Shown one piece after another: positions 43,953-53,528 of a stretch of 64,000 bases of DNA (its first letter is position 1; every line of letters starts with the position of its first letter). The notes beneath the pieces are model-generated. The model worked only from the letters and a program-made list of their open reading frames with translations. It was not told the DNA's origin and made no database searches. The stretch comes from Janibacter sp. CX7. Its GTDB lineage: Bacteria; Actinomycetota; Actinomycetes; Actinomycetales; Dermatophilaceae. The translations under genes and the position numbers were made by a program. The stretch is taken from NCBI RefSeq assembly GCF_024362365.1, contig NZ_CP101464.1, forward strand, positions 2,170,001 to 2,234,000, in the 5' to 3' direction.

Positions 43953-45713
43953 TCAGCGCCGCCCGACGAACCAGCGGCGGATCCGTTCGATCCGCTCGGT
44001 CACCTGCTCGCTCGTCGCCTGGGCGAGCTCGGGCCCGCCGCACGCACGCCGCAGGTCCATGTGGATGTTGGCGTGCGGGGAGCCGGTCTTCGTCGCATAG
44101 GCGGCCACCAGCTTGTTGAGCTCCTTGCGCTGGGCCGCGAGCGCCCGGTGGGCAGCGATCGGGGCGTCCTGGTCCTGGCGGGTGCGGCCGGTCTTCTTGG
44201 ACTGCTTCGTCTGCCGCTCGCTGAGCAGGGCGTGCACCTGGTCGGGCTCGAGCAGCCCGGGCAGCCCGAGGTAGTCCTGCTCGTCCTCGGAGCCGACCTC
44301 GGCGTGCAGGCCGAACTGCTGCTTGTCGTAGAGCACGTGGTCGAAGTGCGCGTCCGACTCCAGCGCCTCGAAGCTGCCGAGCAGGTCGTCGCTGGCGCCC
44401 TCGTCACGGTTGGCCGCGGCGAGCATGCCCTCCTCCTCGGACCACAGCGGCGCCTCGTCCTGCGCCGCCTCGGGCCGGTCGAGGGCGTGGTCGCGCTGCT
44501 CCTCGAGGGTGCCCGCGTGGGCGAGGATCACCGGAACGCTCGGCAGGAAGACGCTCGCGGTCTCGCCGCGGGCACGGGCCCGCACGAAGCGCCCGACCGC
44601 CTGCGCGAAGAAGAGCGGCGTCGACGTCGAGGTCGCGTAGACGCCGACGCACAGCCGGGGCACGTCCACCCCTTCGCTCACCATGCGCACGGCGACGAGC
44701 CAGCGCGAGGTGCTCGCGGAGTAGTCCTCGATCTTCTGCGACGCGCCGTTGTCGTCGGAGAGGACGACGGTCGGCTTCTCCCCCGTGAGCTCGGTGAGGA
44801 TGCGGGCATAGGCGCGGGCCTGGGTCTGGTTGGTCGCGATGACCATGGCGCCGGCGTCGGGCACGCCGCGCCGGACCTCGGTCAGGCGCTTGTCGGCGGC
44901 GGCGAGGACCGAGGGGATCCACTCCCCCTTCGGGTCGAGCGCGGTGCGCCAGGCCTGGGCCACGAGGTCCTTGGTCATCGGCTCGCCGAGCCGTGCGGCC
45001 ACCTCGTCGCCGGCGCGGGTGCGCCAGCGCATCGCCCCGCCGTAGGCCATGAAGAGCACCGGTCGGACGACGCCGTCGCGCAGCGCGTCGGAGTAGCCGT
45101 AGGCGTAGTCGCTGCTGGAGCGCAGGATCCCGTCCTCGCCGTACTCGTAGCCGACGAAGGGGATGGGGTTGGTGTCGGAGCGGAAGGGCGTCCCCGTGAG
45201 GGAGAGCCGCCGCGTGGCCGGCTCGAAGGCCTGCCGGATCCCGTCGCCCCACGACTTGTTGTCGCCGCCGTGGTGGATCTCGTCGAGGATGACGAGCGTG
45301 CGCTCGGCCTTCGTCCGGTCCTCGTGGACCGAAGGGCGGGACGCCACCTGGGCGTAGGTGACGGCCACCCCGTCGTAGTCGCTCGAGGTCACCGCGGTGG
45401 TGTTGGAGAACTTCGGGTCGAGGTGGATGCCGACGCGGGCGGCCGCGTCGGCCCACTGGGTCTTGAGGTGCTCGGTCGGCGCCACGACGGTCACGGCGGT
45501 GACCTCGCCGGCGGTCAGGAGCTCGGTCGCCACGCGCAGGGCGAAGGTCGTCTTGCCGGCGCCGGGCGTCGCGACGGCGAGGAAGTCGGGTGCGCCCGAC
45601 GAGAGGTACTTCTTCAGGGCGTCGGCCTGCCAGGCGCGCAGCGCTCCGGCGGTACCCCACGCGGCCCTCCGGGGGAAGGCGGGTGACAGGTGGGACGCAG
45701 CAGACTGACTCAT
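43953..45713 (-). CDS. Superfamily 2 DEAD/DEAH-type helicase
   Basis: A 586-residue protein. Motif I is ATPGAGKTTFA, motif II is DEIHH, motif III is SLTGTPFR, and motifs V-VI are VRMVSEGVDVPRL and FFAQAVGRFVRAR. The fold resembles the restriction-endonuclease-R/RAD25 type helicases that act on DNA. A 100-residue charged C-terminal region contains ERQTKQSKKTGRTRQDQD. Such proteins are widespread single-copy actinobacterial genes with unproven roles in repair. Confidence 0.85.
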   Translation of the reverse strand: MSQSAASHLSPAFPRRAAWGTAGALRAWQADALKKYLSSGAPDFLAVATPGAGKTTFALRVATELLTAGEVTAVTVVAPTEHLKTQWADAAARVGIHLDPKFSNTTAVTSSDYDGVAVTYAQVASRPSVHEDRTKAERTLVILDEIHHGGDNKSWGDGIRQAFEPATRRLSLTGTPFRSDTNPIPFVGYEYGEDGILRSSSDYAYGYSDALRDGVVRPVLFMAYGGAMRWRTRAGDEVAARLGEPMTKDLVAQAWRTALDPKGEWIPSVLAAADKRLTEVRRGVPDAGAMVIATNQTQARAYARILTELTGEKPTVVLSDDNGASQKIEDYSASTSRWLVAVRMVSEGVDVPRLCVGVYATSTSTPLFFAQAVGRFVRARARGETASVFLPSVPVILAHAGTLEEQRDHALDRPEAAQDEAPLWSEEEGMLAAANRDEGASDDLLGSFEALESDAHFDHVLYDKQQFGLHAEVGSEDEQDYLGLPGLLEPDQVHALLSERQTKQSKKTGRTRQDQDAPIAAHRALAAQRKELNKLVAAYATKTGSPHANIHMDLRRACGGPELAQATSEQVTERIERIRRWFVGRR

Positions 45714-45763
45714 CGCAGGGTCACCTTAGATCGCCGGGGTGACGACCTCACAAACGGCCGGGG

Positions 45764-46561
45764 TCAGGACCGCGCGTCCTGGAGCACCATCGTCTGCACC
45801 CCGGTGCCCAGGTCACCGTGCTGGTCCGCGAGCGTCGTGTGGACGGTGCCGCCGTGGCCGGGGCTCGCGAGCGCCTGGGAGCTCATGCGCACCCATTCGC
45901 CGTCGGGGTCGCGGTCGAGCACGACGTGCAGGTCGCAGTTGATGTAGGTGTGCTGCCGCGGGTCGACGGTCAGGGTGATGCCGCCACCGGAGTCGGCGAG
46001 GACGAGGGCCCGCTCCCACGGGCTCGGCTCCTCGTCGGGCAGCAGCGGGACCAGCTGCCGGCCCCAGGCCACGGCGGTGCCGCCGGTGCCCACTCCCCCG
46101 GAGACGAAGCGCCACTCGATGGCGCTGAGGTAGCCGTCGGCGTGCATGCCGGGCAGCTCCAGCCGCGACGAGTCGTCGGCAGCCTCGGGCACCGGGTCGG
46201 TGCCGCTCTCGCGCAGACCCGTGAGCCGGGGGAAGTCGTCGGGGGCCCGCACGATGCGCCAGCCGCGGGCGATCGCCACGGGTCGCCCGTCGGCGCTGGC
46301 CGTCGCCTCGAGCAGCTGCATCGAGCGGCCGCCGCGGAGCACGGTGACGTCGACGGTCAGCGGCGCGACCGGGATCGGGCCGAGGATGTCCAGGCGGACG
46401 TCCGCGAGCCGCGTCCCCGGCGCGGGCTCGTGGCGCTCCATCGCCCGCGCGAGCAGCGCGGCTGGTGGGCCGGCGTGCTGGGCGTGCGGCGACCACGGAC
46501 CGGCCGTGGCGCGAAGGGAGTCGAAGGTGCGCTCGTCGACCTGCCGGTAGAAGGAGCCCAC
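45764..46561 (-). CDS. Acyl-CoA thioesterase-like (4HBT double hot-dog) protein
   Basis: A 265-residue protein from the GTG at 46561, 8 bp after the DUF3039 stop. Two hot-dog halves are visible: GPWSPHAQHAGPPAALLARAMERH at the N-terminus and INCDLHVVLDRDPDGEWV near the C-terminus. The family hydrolyses acyl-CoA thioesters; the substrate is unknown. Confidence 0.8.
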   Translation of the reverse strand: MGSFYRQVDERTFDSLRATAGPWSPHAQHAGPPAALLARAMERHEPAPGTRLADVRLDILGPIPVAPLTVDVTVLRGGRSMQLLEATASADGRPVAIARGWRIVRAPDDFPRLTGLRESGTDPVPEAADDSSRLELPGMHADGYLSAIEWRFVSGGVGTGGTAVAWGRQLVPLLPDEEPSPWERALVLADSGGGITLTVDPRQHTYINCDLHVVLDRDPDGEWVRMSSQALASPGHGGTVHTTLADQHGDLGTGVQTMVLQDARS

Positions 46562-46569
46562 GTCGCCGA

Positions 46570-46878
46570 TCAGTCCTCGCCGTCCTGGGGGTCGCGCAGA
46601 CCGTCGTAGATCTCCTTGCAGATCGGGCAGACGGGGAACTTCTCCGGGTCGCGCCCGGGCACCCACGTCTTGCCACACAGCGCCTTGACCGGCTCGCCGG
46701 AGAGGGCGCTCTCGAGGATCTTCTCCTTGCGCACGTAGTGGCTGAACCGCTCGTGGTCACCCGGCTCGGCCAGCTGCGGCGTCGGCTCGGTGCGCTCGAG
46801 GACCGAGGTCGACGTCGAGGGGCCACCGGGCTCGGCGATCGGGCCTCCGGGCTGACTGGGGTCGGCAGGCGTGCTCAT
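46570..46878 (-). CDS. DUF3039 zinc-ribbon-like protein
   Basis: A 102-residue actinobacterial protein from the ATG at 46878. After a disordered Pro/Ser/Thr N-terminus it has HYVRKEKILESALSGEPVKALCGKTW and a CPIC pair, together a likely three- or four-cysteine metal site. Function unknown. Confidence 0.85.
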   Translation of the reverse strand: MSTPADPSQPGGPIAEPGGPSTSTSVLERTEPTPQLAEPGDHERFSHYVRKEKILESALSGEPVKALCGKTWVPGRDPEKFPVCPICKEIYDGLRDPQDGED

Positions 46879-46965
46879 GCCCTCCATCGTAGGACGCGCC
46901 CCGCTCCACTTCCCCTGCGAGGGCCCGCCGGCCGCCGCGCGGGTCTCCCGGTCAGCCTGACGGCG

Positions 46966-47011
46966 TTGGTGTCACCTGGTCCCCCTTATCCGGGCAACCA
47001 GGTGGCGCCAA
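46966..47011. repeat. 15-bp hairpin in a gene-free stretch
   Basis: TTGGTGTCACCTGGT (46966-46980) pairs with ACCAGGTGGCGCCAA (46997-47011) through two G-T pairs, with a 16-nt loop. The 46879-47099 gap otherwise holds only the hairpin repeat at its right end; I see no gene in it. Confidence 0.5.
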
Positions 47012-47064
47012 GGCCGACGGGTGACAGCAACGCTGCCGAGCCGTCCCTGGCCGTCTTCCCCGCT

Positions 47065-47099
47065 CCCTGAGGAGGTCGCGCAGCGACCGTCTCGAAGGG
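47065..47099. repeat. 35-nt hairpin repeat, copy 1
   Basis: Layout CCCTGAGGA, stem GGTCGC, loop GCA, stem GCGACC, then GTCTCGAAGGG. It touches the yqgE stop codon. Copies 2 (50977) and 3 (60496) share the flanks but have different, still complementary, stems. Confidence 0.8.
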
Positions 47100-47657
47100 T
47101 CAGTTGAGGTCGGGGTCCGAGGGATAGGTCGAGACCCAGCCGAGCGAGCCACCCTGGCGTCGCAGCACGCGGCGCCACAGCGTGGCCGGCTCGCCGTCGA
47201 AGACGTCACCGACCTCGGCGTCGACGACGTACCAGCCGCCGCGCGCCCGCTCGCCGGCGAGCTGGTCGGCGCTCCAGCCGGAGTACCCGGCGAAGATGCG
47301 CAGGGCGCTCACCTGCGGCCAGACGATCTCCTGCGGGGAGTCGAGGTCGACGAGCGAGATCGCACCGAAGAGACGCTTCATGCCCGGCGGCGGCTCCTCG
47401 TCGCCGGGCAGCCCGGCGATGCCGATCGCCGAGTCGAGCTGGACCGGGCCGCCCTGGAAGACGCGCTGGGGCGCGCTCGCCCCGGCCTGCCAGCCCGGCA
47501 GGACGTCGTCGACGGGGGTGTCGAGCGGACGGTTGAGGATGATGCCCTCGGCCGTCTCGTCGTCGTGCTGCAGGACGAGCACGACGCTGCGGGCGAAGAG
47601 GTCGTCCGTCAGGTCGGGCGTCGCCACGAGCAGCTTGCCGGCGAGCGAGGAGTCCAT
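47100..47657 (-). CDS. YqgE/AlgH family protein
   Basis: A 185-residue protein with the family segments GKLLVATPDLTDDLFARSVVLVLQHD, GIILNRPLD, VFQGGPV and RIFAGYSGWSADQLAGE. The conserved fold has no assigned activity; it is often called a putative transcriptional regulator but has no DNA-binding motif. Confidence 0.92.
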   Translation of the reverse strand: MDSSLAGKLLVATPDLTDDLFARSVVLVLQHDDETAEGIILNRPLDTPVDDVLPGWQAGASAPQRVFQGGPVQLDSAIGIAGLPGDEEPPPGMKRLFGAISLVDLDSPQEIVWPQVSALRIFAGYSGWSADQLAGERARGGWYVVDAEVGDVFDGEPATLWRRVLRRQGGSLGWVSTYPSDPDLN

Positions 47658-47666
47658 GGTCCGACC

Positions 47667-49733
47667 CTAGTCGCGCGGGCGACCCCGGTGACCACCCTGT
47701 CGGCCACCACGACCGCCGCCGGCACCGCCACGTCCTCCGCGGCCGCCGCCACGGTGGTCGCGTGCGCCGCGGGGACCACGGGTGCCCGAGTGGCGACGCG
47801 CCGGCTTGGGGTCGACGAGCTTGCGGAAGTCGGCGTCGGAGATCGGCTCGCCGCTGGGCTCGGTGGCACCCATCGCGCTGAGGGACTCGTCGTCGAGCGC
47901 GGTCTTCGTGGGCCGCGCCTCGATGCCGGCCTGCTCGGCCATCCGGATGACCTCCTTGCGCTGGTGCGGCAGGACCAGCGTCACGACGACGCCGGCCTCG
48001 CCGGCCCGCGCGGTGCGGCCCGCGCGGTGGAGGTAGTCCTTGTGGTCGCCGGGCGGGTCGACCTGCATGACGAGCGACACGTTGTCGACGTGGATGCCGC
48101 GCGCGGCGACATCGGTCGCGACGAGCACGGGCAGCGCCCCGGTGCGGAAGGCACCGATCGTCTTGTTGCGCTGCGACTGGCTCAGCCCGCCGTGCAGCGG
48201 CGCCGCGGCCACACCGGCGTCGCGCAACTCGCCGGCGATCCGCTCGCAGCCGAGCTTGGTCCGGGCGAAGATCACCGTGCGGCCGGGGCGCGAGGCGATC
48301 CGGGCGGTGATCTGCTTCTTGATGCTCGGCTCGATGAGCAGCAGGTGGTGGTCCATCGTCGAGACACTCGCCGCGGCCTCGTCGGTGCTGTGGGTCACCG
48401 GGTCGTCCATGTAGCGCTCGACGAGGTCGCCGACACCACGGTCGAGGGTCGCCGAGAAGAGCAGCCGCTGACCGTCGGGCGCGCAGTCGTCGAGGATGCG
48501 GGTGACGTCGGGCAGGAAGCCCATGTCGGCCATGTGGTCGGCCTCGTCGAGCACCGCGACCTCGACCTCGTCGAGGGTCAGGGCGCCGCGGTCGAGCAGG
48601 TCGACGAGGCGGCCCGGGGTGGCGATGAGCACGTCGACGCCCTTGTCGAGCGCCGCGGTCTGACCGGTGTAGGACAGGCCACCGGCGACGAGCTTGATCC
48701 GCAGCCCGCTCACGTGGACGAGCGGCTCGAGCGAGTCGCTCACCTGCATGGCCAGCTCACGGGTCGGCACGAGGACGAGACCGCGCGGCTTGCGGCTGCG
48801 GGCCCGACCGCCGGCGAGGCGGGCGAGCATGGGCAGGCCGAAGGCCAGCGTCTTGCCCGAGCCGGTCTGCCCGCGGCCGAGCACGTCCTTGCCCGCGAGG
48901 GCGTCGGGGATCGCAGCGGCCTGGATGGCGAAGGGGGTGGTGATGGCATCGCGGGCGAGCCGCTCCACGAGCACCTCGGGCAGACCGAGCGCGGCGAAGC
49001 CGTTGTCCTCGGCGATCGCGACGGGTCCGCTCAGCGAGGTGCGGGCGGAGGAGGTCCAGGTGTCGGCCTCCTGGCGCAGCACGTCCGGGTCCTCGACCTG
49101 CTCGACGCGCGGCGCGAAGCCGCGACGCTGCTGCTCGCGCTCGAAGCGCGGGGCCGCTCCCCGGCGCCGCTCACCCCGGTCGTCACGACGCTGGTAGCCA
49201 CCACGGTCATCACGGTCACGACGCTGGAAGCCGCGGTCACCGCGGTCGTCACGACGCTGGAAGCCGCGGTCACCGCGGTCGTCACGACGCTGGTAGCCAC
49301 CGCGCTCCTCGGAGCGGTCGTCACGACGCTGGTAGCCACCGCGGTCATCACGGTCACGACGCTCGAAGCCGCGCTCGCCCCGGTCCTCACGACGCTGGAA
49401 GCCGCGGTCACCGCGGTCATCGCGACGCTGGAAGCCGCGGTCACCGCGGTCATCGCGGCGCTGGTAGCCGCCCCGGTCGTCTCGCCGACCGCCGCGGTCC
49501 TCGCGGCGCTCCCAGGTGCGCTGGCCCCGGTCCTCGGTGCCGTCGCGGCGCACCCGCTTGGGGCGGTCGCCGGCGGGCACGTCGTCGCGGTCGCGCCAGC
49601 GGTCCTTGCCCCGGGGGGCCTCGGTCGGAGCCTGGCCGCGGTGATAGGGCTTCTTCGGGCCCTTGGTCACGGCCTTCTTCTTGGCAGCATTCTTCTGGGC
49701 AGTGGTCCAGCGGGGCTTCTTCTTCGCAGGCAC
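47667..49733 (-). CDS. DEAD-box RNA helicase with long Arg/Asp repeat N-terminus
   Basis: About 688 residues from the GTG at 49733. Residues 1-60 are lysine-rich. Residues 70-210 are an 11-residue repeat region based on RRDDRGDRGFQ, and the helicase core follows with Q-motif, GRGQTGSGKT, VLDEADHM, LLFSATLD and HRAGRTARAG. The tail is Gly/Arg-rich (RGGGRGGRGGAGGGRGG). Relatives (RhlE/CsdA type) unwind RNA in cold adaptation and ribosome assembly. Having the repeat region at the N-terminus as well as a tail RGG box is unusual. Confidence 0.92.
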   Translation of the reverse strand: MPAKKKPRWTTAQKNAAKKKAVTKGPKKPYHRGQAPTEAPRGKDRWRDRDDVPAGDRPKRVRRDGTEDRGQRTWERREDRGGRRDDRGGYQRRDDRGDRGFQRRDDRGDRGFQRREDRGERGFERRDRDDRGGYQRRDDRSEERGGYQRRDDRGDRGFQRRDDRGDRGFQRRDRDDRGGYQRRDDRGERRRGAAPRFEREQQRRGFAPRVEQVEDPDVLRQEADTWTSSARTSLSGPVAIAEDNGFAALGLPEVLVERLARDAITTPFAIQAAAIPDALAGKDVLGRGQTGSGKTLAFGLPMLARLAGGRARSRKPRGLVLVPTRELAMQVSDSLEPLVHVSGLRIKLVAGGLSYTGQTAALDKGVDVLIATPGRLVDLLDRGALTLDEVEVAVLDEADHMADMGFLPDVTRILDDCAPDGQRLLFSATLDRGVGDLVERYMDDPVTHSTDEAAASVSTMDHHLLLIEPSIKKQITARIASRPGRTVIFARTKLGCERIAGELRDAGVAAAPLHGGLSQSQRNKTIGAFRTGALPVLVATDVAARGIHVDNVSLVMQVDPPGDHKDYLHRAGRTARAGEAGVVVTLVLPHQRKEVIRMAEQAGIEARPTKTALDDESLSAMGATEPSGEPISDADFRKLVDPKPARRHSGTRGPRGARDHRGGGRGGRGGAGGGRGGRQGGHRGRPRD

Positions 49734-49825
49734 GGGTCGACTCTCTCGCTCAGGGGGAGGTGGATGGGCGAACACGCAACGCAGGCGCGGGCGACATCCG
49801 AGGTCGAGTGCGATCGTGCGAGTTC

Positions 49826-50197
49826 CTAGAGGCGGCGACGACGCGGTCGCCGAACCACTAATAGTACCCCTATTGAGGCGGCGCCGACGCCGACGAGGTC
49901 GGCGGCGACGTCCCACGGGTCACCGGAGCGGTGCGGCAGCACGACGTGCTGGATGATCTCGCTCACAGGAGCGTGCAGGGCGCACACCAGCGCGACGAGG
50001 TGCCACCACCCCCTTCGTCCCAGACCGGCGACGAGCACCGGCAGGGCGAAGACCAGCGCGTGGACCGCCTTGTCCCCGTGGGGAATCGGCGACGGGGGGC
50101 CGGGCGCCTCGGGTGCGTAGAGCACGGCGACCTGGAGGGCGAGGGCGGCCACGAGCATCGCCGGCACGATCAGCCGGCGCGTGGGCGTGGAGGTCAT
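49826..50197 (-). CDS. VanZ-like membrane protein
   Basis: A 123-residue protein from the ATG at 50197 with four hydrophobic helices. The VanZ-like motif HGDKAVHALVFALP and SEIIQHVVLPHRSGDPWDVAADLVG are present. Related proteins influence teicoplanin susceptibility; the role here is unknown. It is divergent from trx. Confidence 0.78.
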   Translation of the reverse strand: MTSTPTRRLIVPAMLVAALALQVAVLYAPEAPGPPSPIPHGDKAVHALVFALPVLVAGLGRRGWWHLVALVCALHAPVSEIIQHVVLPHRSGDPWDVAADLVGVGAASIGVLLVVRRPRRRRL

Positions 50198-50259
50198 CGG
50201 GCCAGCACAGCACACGGCCGATGGGGCCTCGCACGCCGGACCGTCCTACAGTGGAAGTC

Positions 50260-50634
50260 ATGAGCAAGATCACCGATCTGGATCTCGAGAGCTTCCGCTC
50301 CGCCGTCACCGGCGAGGGAACGGTCATCGTCGACTTCTGGGCGAGCTGGTGCGGCCCGTGCCGTCAGTTCGCCCCGGTCTTCGAGGCTGCGGCGGACACC
50401 CGGGAGGACATCACCTTCGGCAAGGTCGACATCGACGACAACCCGGAGCTGGCCTCGATGGCCAATGTCTCCTCCGTGCCGACCCTCATGGCCTTCCGCG
50501 ACGGCATCCTGCTGCACCAGAGCGCCGGCGCGCTGCCCAAGGCGCAGTTCGACCAGCTCCTCGACGCCGTCCAGGACGTCGACATGGACGAGGTCAAGGC
50601 GCAGGTCGCCGCCCGCGAGACCTCGCAGGGCTGA
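50260..50634 (+). CDS. trxA: Thioredoxin
   Basis: A 124-residue protein from the ATG at 50260 with active site WCGPC (Cys31/Cys34), VDIDDNPELA and the cis-Pro SSVPTLMAF. It reduces protein disulfides and could serve Bcp. The C-terminus has a 15-residue acidic extension. Confidence 0.94.
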   Translation: MSKITDLDLESFRSAVTGEGTVIVDFWASWCGPCRQFAPVFEAAADTREDITFGKVDIDDNPELASMANVSSVPTLMAFRDGILLHQSAGALPKAQFDQLLDAVQDVDMDEVKAQVAARETSQG

Positions 50635-50738
50635 TCCCGCGAGGTCACCTCCCTTCGCCCTGATCCGGCGCGAAGGGGGTGGTGCGCACCCTCGATCTGT
50701 GGTGGGCTGGAGGACCACCCACCACATCAGGAGGACGC

Positions 50739-50909
50739 ATGGGCATCGGCGACAAGATCGAGAACGCCAAGGACCAGCTCGCCGGCAAGGCGAAGGGTGC
50801 CGCGGGCGACGCCACCGACAACGAGGACCTGCAGGCCGAGGGCCAGGTCCAGGAGACCAAGGGCGACCTCAAGGCCGCCGGCGAGAAGGTCAAGGACGCC
50901 TTCAAGTGA
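50739..50909 (+). CDS. CsbD-family stress protein
   Basis: A 56-residue hydrophilic protein (MGIGDKIENAKDQLAGKAKG) of the CsbD group, induced by general stress in other bacteria. A strong AGGAGG ribosome-binding site lies at 50729-50734. Confidence 0.9.
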   Translation: MGIGDKIENAKDQLAGKAKGAAGDATDNEDLQAEGQVQETKGDLKAAGEKVKDAFK

Positions 50910-50932
50910 TCGGCTGACCACAGACATGGCCA

Positions 50933-50961
50933 AAGGGCGGGACCGCAACGGTCCCGCCCTT
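50933..50961 (+). terminator. Terminator of the csbD gene
   Basis: A 12-bp stem (AAGGGCGGGACC with its complement) and a 5-nt loop, 23 bp past the stop. Confidence 0.7.
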
Positions 50962-50976
50962 CGGCATTCCTCCGTT

Positions 50977-51011
50977 CCCTGAGGAGCTTGCGCAGCAAGC
51001 GTCTCGAAGGG
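50977..51011. repeat. 35-nt hairpin repeat, copy 2
   Basis: Same flanks as copy 1 (CCCTGAGGA and GTCTCGAAGGG) with stem GCTTGC/GCAAGC around the loop GCA. It lies between csbD and ssrA, which are convergent. Confidence 0.8.
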
Positions 51012-51030
51012 ATGCGCGACGTGGCCAAGA

Positions 51031-51397
51031 TGGTGGAGGTGGCGGGAATCGAACCCGCGTCCACTGGCAGACAAACAGGGCTTCTCCGGGTGCAGTGCGC
51101 TATGGATTTTCTCGGCCCCGGGGCTCGCGCGCACACGTTCCCCGACAGGCCCAGTCACGTAGGAGTCCCGCGATGTCCCGTGACCTGACATCGCAGCAAG
51201 ATCTCTAGCTGACGCTGGGATCTAGGTCGAGATCACACCTAGGCCAACGGACTTCGGGCTCGCTCAGGCGGCGAGGGCGAAGTCGGTGCGCTTGGAATTG
51301 GCACCTATTGGGTTTGCACGGGGCGTTGACGAGATGACCGTGCATCCTCGACCCGCTTCCCCTGAAGGACCGGCCAATGTCGAAACCGATCACCCCC
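51031..51397 (-). ncRNA. ssrA: Transfer-messenger RNA
   Basis: The tRNA-like ends pair as GGGGGTG with CACCTCC, followed by an encoded CCA. The 5' part has the invariant GATCGGTTTCGAC and the 3' part a T-arm (CGGGTTCGATTCCCG). The tag reading frame ends TGA at 51264. Reading from a GCA resume codon at 51317 it gives ANPIGANSKRTDFALAA. The exact resume codon is inferred. It rescues stalled ribosomes together with SmpB, encoded 77 bp upstream on the same strand. Confidence 0.96.
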
Positions 51398-51474
51398 ATG
51401 GGATGGACACGTCACGCTGTTCAGTTGTGGTCACTCAGTATGGACTCAACGGTGGCCGGGTCCAAACACATTCC

Positions 51475-51957
51475 CTAGCGGCGACGCTTGAACTGGTCGG
51501 ACATCGCCCGCTCGGCCTCGCGGCGGTCCTGCCGCTCGCGCAGCGTGTGCCGCTTGTCGTAGGCCTTCTTACCCGTCGCAAGGGCGATCTCGACCTTGAC
51601 CCGGCCGTTCTTGAAGTACAGCGACAGCGGCACGATGGTCCGCCCGCTCCCCTGCGCCTTGACCATGATCTTGTCGAGCTCGGCCCGGTGGAGCAGGAGC
51701 TTGCGGCGGCGGCGCGGCGTGTGGTTGGTCCACGTGCCCTGGACGTACTCGGGGATGTGCACGCCCTCGAGCCACAGCTCGTCGCCGTAGAAGATCGCGA
51801 AGCCGTCGACGAGGCTGGCCCGGCCCATGCGCAGCGCCTTGACCTCGGTCCCCATGAGGGCGAGACCCGCCTCGTAGGTGTCCTCGATGTGGTAGTCGTG
51901 GCGTGCCTTGCGGTTGCGCGCGACGACGAGCTCGCCCTGCTCGGTCTTCTTGGCCAT
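51475..51957 (-). CDS. smpB: SsrA-binding protein
   Basis: A 160-residue OB-fold protein from the ATG at 51957, preceded by GGGGGAGA. Segments [41 protein letters not shown] and the basic tail [21 protein letters not shown] are diagnostic. It carries tmRNA to the ribosome. Confidence 0.97.
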   Translation of the reverse strand: MAKKTEQGELVVARNRKARHDYHIEDTYEAGLALMGTEVKALRMGRASLVDGFAIFYGDELWLEGVHIPEYVQGTWTNHTPRRRRKLLLHRAELDKIMVKAQGSGRTIVPLSLYFKNGRVKVEIALATGKKAYDKRHTLRERQDRREAERAMSDQFKRRR

Positions 51958-52051
51958 GGTGGTCTCCCCCTTCGCTGCTCGTGGTGGTCGAGGGGTCACG
52001 GTACCCCGAGGGGACAACCGGTCCACCACCGGTTTTGTGCCCGAAGGGGGG

Positions 52052-53461
52052 TCAGAGCCAGCCGCGGGGGTCGACCGGGGTGCCGTTGGCCCGGGTCTCG
52101 AAGTGCAGGTGGCAGCCGGTGGACGTGCCGGTCGTGCCGACGTAGCCGATGACCTGGCCGCGCGAGACGTGACCGCTGCGGACCGCGAAGGACTGCAGGT
52201 GGTTGTAGGTCGTCGCGAGCGAGGTGCCCCGCTTGACGCCGTGGTCGATGACGATCTGGTTGCCGTAGCCACCGGTCGAGCTCGGCGGCAGGGCGGAGAT
52301 GATCGTGCCGCTGTCGGCGGCGTAGACCGGCGAACCGCACGCCCCCGCGTAGTCACGGCCGGCGTGCAGGCGCCAGGTCTGGTGGATCGGGTGGAAGCGC
52401 AGGCCGAACTCCGAGCTCACCGGGGCATTGCTCGGCGCCTGGAGGACACCGCTGCTCGTCGGGGCCGGCGGGTTGGGGTCGGGCGCCGAGGCGCCCCCGG
52501 AGTCGGAACTCGTGTCGTCGGAGGTCGTGTCGGTCGAGGGTGCCGACCGTGCGGCACGGGCCCGGGCATCGGCCTCGCGCTGGGCCTGCTCCTCGCGGGC
52601 CTTGCGGATCGCGGCCTCGCGGATGCGCTGCTTGCGGGCCCGCTCCTCGAGGATCTTGGTGAGCTTGTCCGACTGCGCCTGGAGGCTGTCGACCTGCCGC
52701 TGGTCCTCGCGCTTCGCGTCGCGCAGGTCGGCGGCGGCGCTCGTCTGGTCGCTCTCGAGGGTCTCGAGAGTGCGCTGCTTGCGGTCGGCGCGGTCGCTCG
52801 CGGTGCGGGCGGCGGAGAGCTTGCTCTCCTTGGTCGCCTTGGCGTCACTGGTCTTCTTGCGCAGGGCCGACAGCTTGTCGCCGGTCGAGACGAGGTTGGC
52901 TCTCGAGGTGCTCAGCTCCTCGAGAGCCGAGCTCTGCGTGTCGCCGACGGACTCGGCCATGATCATCTTGTCGACGAAGGCGCCCGGGTCCTCGCTGCCC
53001 ACGGCCACCGACATGCTGCCCAGACCCTGCTGCTGGTAGACCTCGCCAGCGAAGCCGGCGACCGCGCGCCGGGAGCTGGTGATCTTGGAGCTGGTCTCCT
53101 TGAGGTCCTTCTCCGCCTTGTCCTCGTTGGCCTTGGCGAGGTCGTAGGCGGCGACCGCGTCGTCGTACTCCCCCTTCGCCGTCGTCTCGGCGTCCTCCGC
53201 GGCCTTGGCGGCACTGCGGGCGCCGGGCAGCTTGGCCCGGGTCGACTTCAGGCGGGTGTAGGCGCTGACGAGGTCCTGCGAGGTCTCGTGCAGGTCGACG
53301 CGGGCGTCGGAGAGCTTGCCGTCGACGGCCTTCTTCTGGTCCTGCGGGTCGGGGTCCGCGGCGAAGGCGTAGCCCGCACCGGACGCGAGGCACACGACGA
53401 GGGCCGCACCGGTGAGGGCGCGGGCTCGGCGAGAGACAAGGCGACGGGCAGGGCGAGGCAT
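52052..53461 (-). CDS. Secreted M23 peptidase with coiled coil (EnvC-like)
   Basis: About 469 residues from the ATG at 53461. A signal peptide ([20 protein letters not shown]) is followed by two long coiled-coil blocks spanning about residues 45-300, a Ser/Thr/Pro linker and a C-terminal LytM domain with zinc ligands in [11 protein letters not shown] and [11 protein letters not shown]. All zinc ligands are present, so it is probably an active endopeptidase. Its position directly downstream of ftsX fits a hydrolase activated by FtsEX, as with EnvC or RipC. Confidence 0.9.
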   Translation of the reverse strand: MPRPARRLVSRRARALTGAALVVCLASGAGYAFAADPDPQDQKKAVDGKLSDARVDLHETSQDLVSAYTRLKSTRAKLPGARSAAKAAEDAETTAKGEYDDAVAAYDLAKANEDKAEKDLKETSSKITSSRRAVAGFAGEVYQQQGLGSMSVAVGSEDPGAFVDKMIMAESVGDTQSSALEELSTSRANLVSTGDKLSALRKKTSDAKATKESKLSAARTASDRADRKQRTLETLESDQTSAAADLRDAKREDQRQVDSLQAQSDKLTKILEERARKQRIREAAIRKAREEQAQREADARARAARSAPSTDTTSDDTSSDSGGASAPDPNPPAPTSSGVLQAPSNAPVSSEFGLRFHPIHQTWRLHAGRDYAGACGSPVYAADSGTIISALPPSSTGGYGNQIVIDHGVKRGTSLATTYNHLQSFAVRSGHVSRGQVIGYVGTTGTSTGCHLHFETRANGTPVDPRGWL

Positions 53462-53528
53462 CGAGGCCAACGGTAGACGCGAAGTCCCCCGGTGAACAGC
53501 ACCCCGGGGGACCTCGGCGTGGCCCGAC

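Noticed and set aside
49190..49470. Regular short DNA repeats resembling a CRISPR array
   Set aside because: The repeats are in frame with the DEAD helicase and encode its Arg/Asp units; spacers are not unique.
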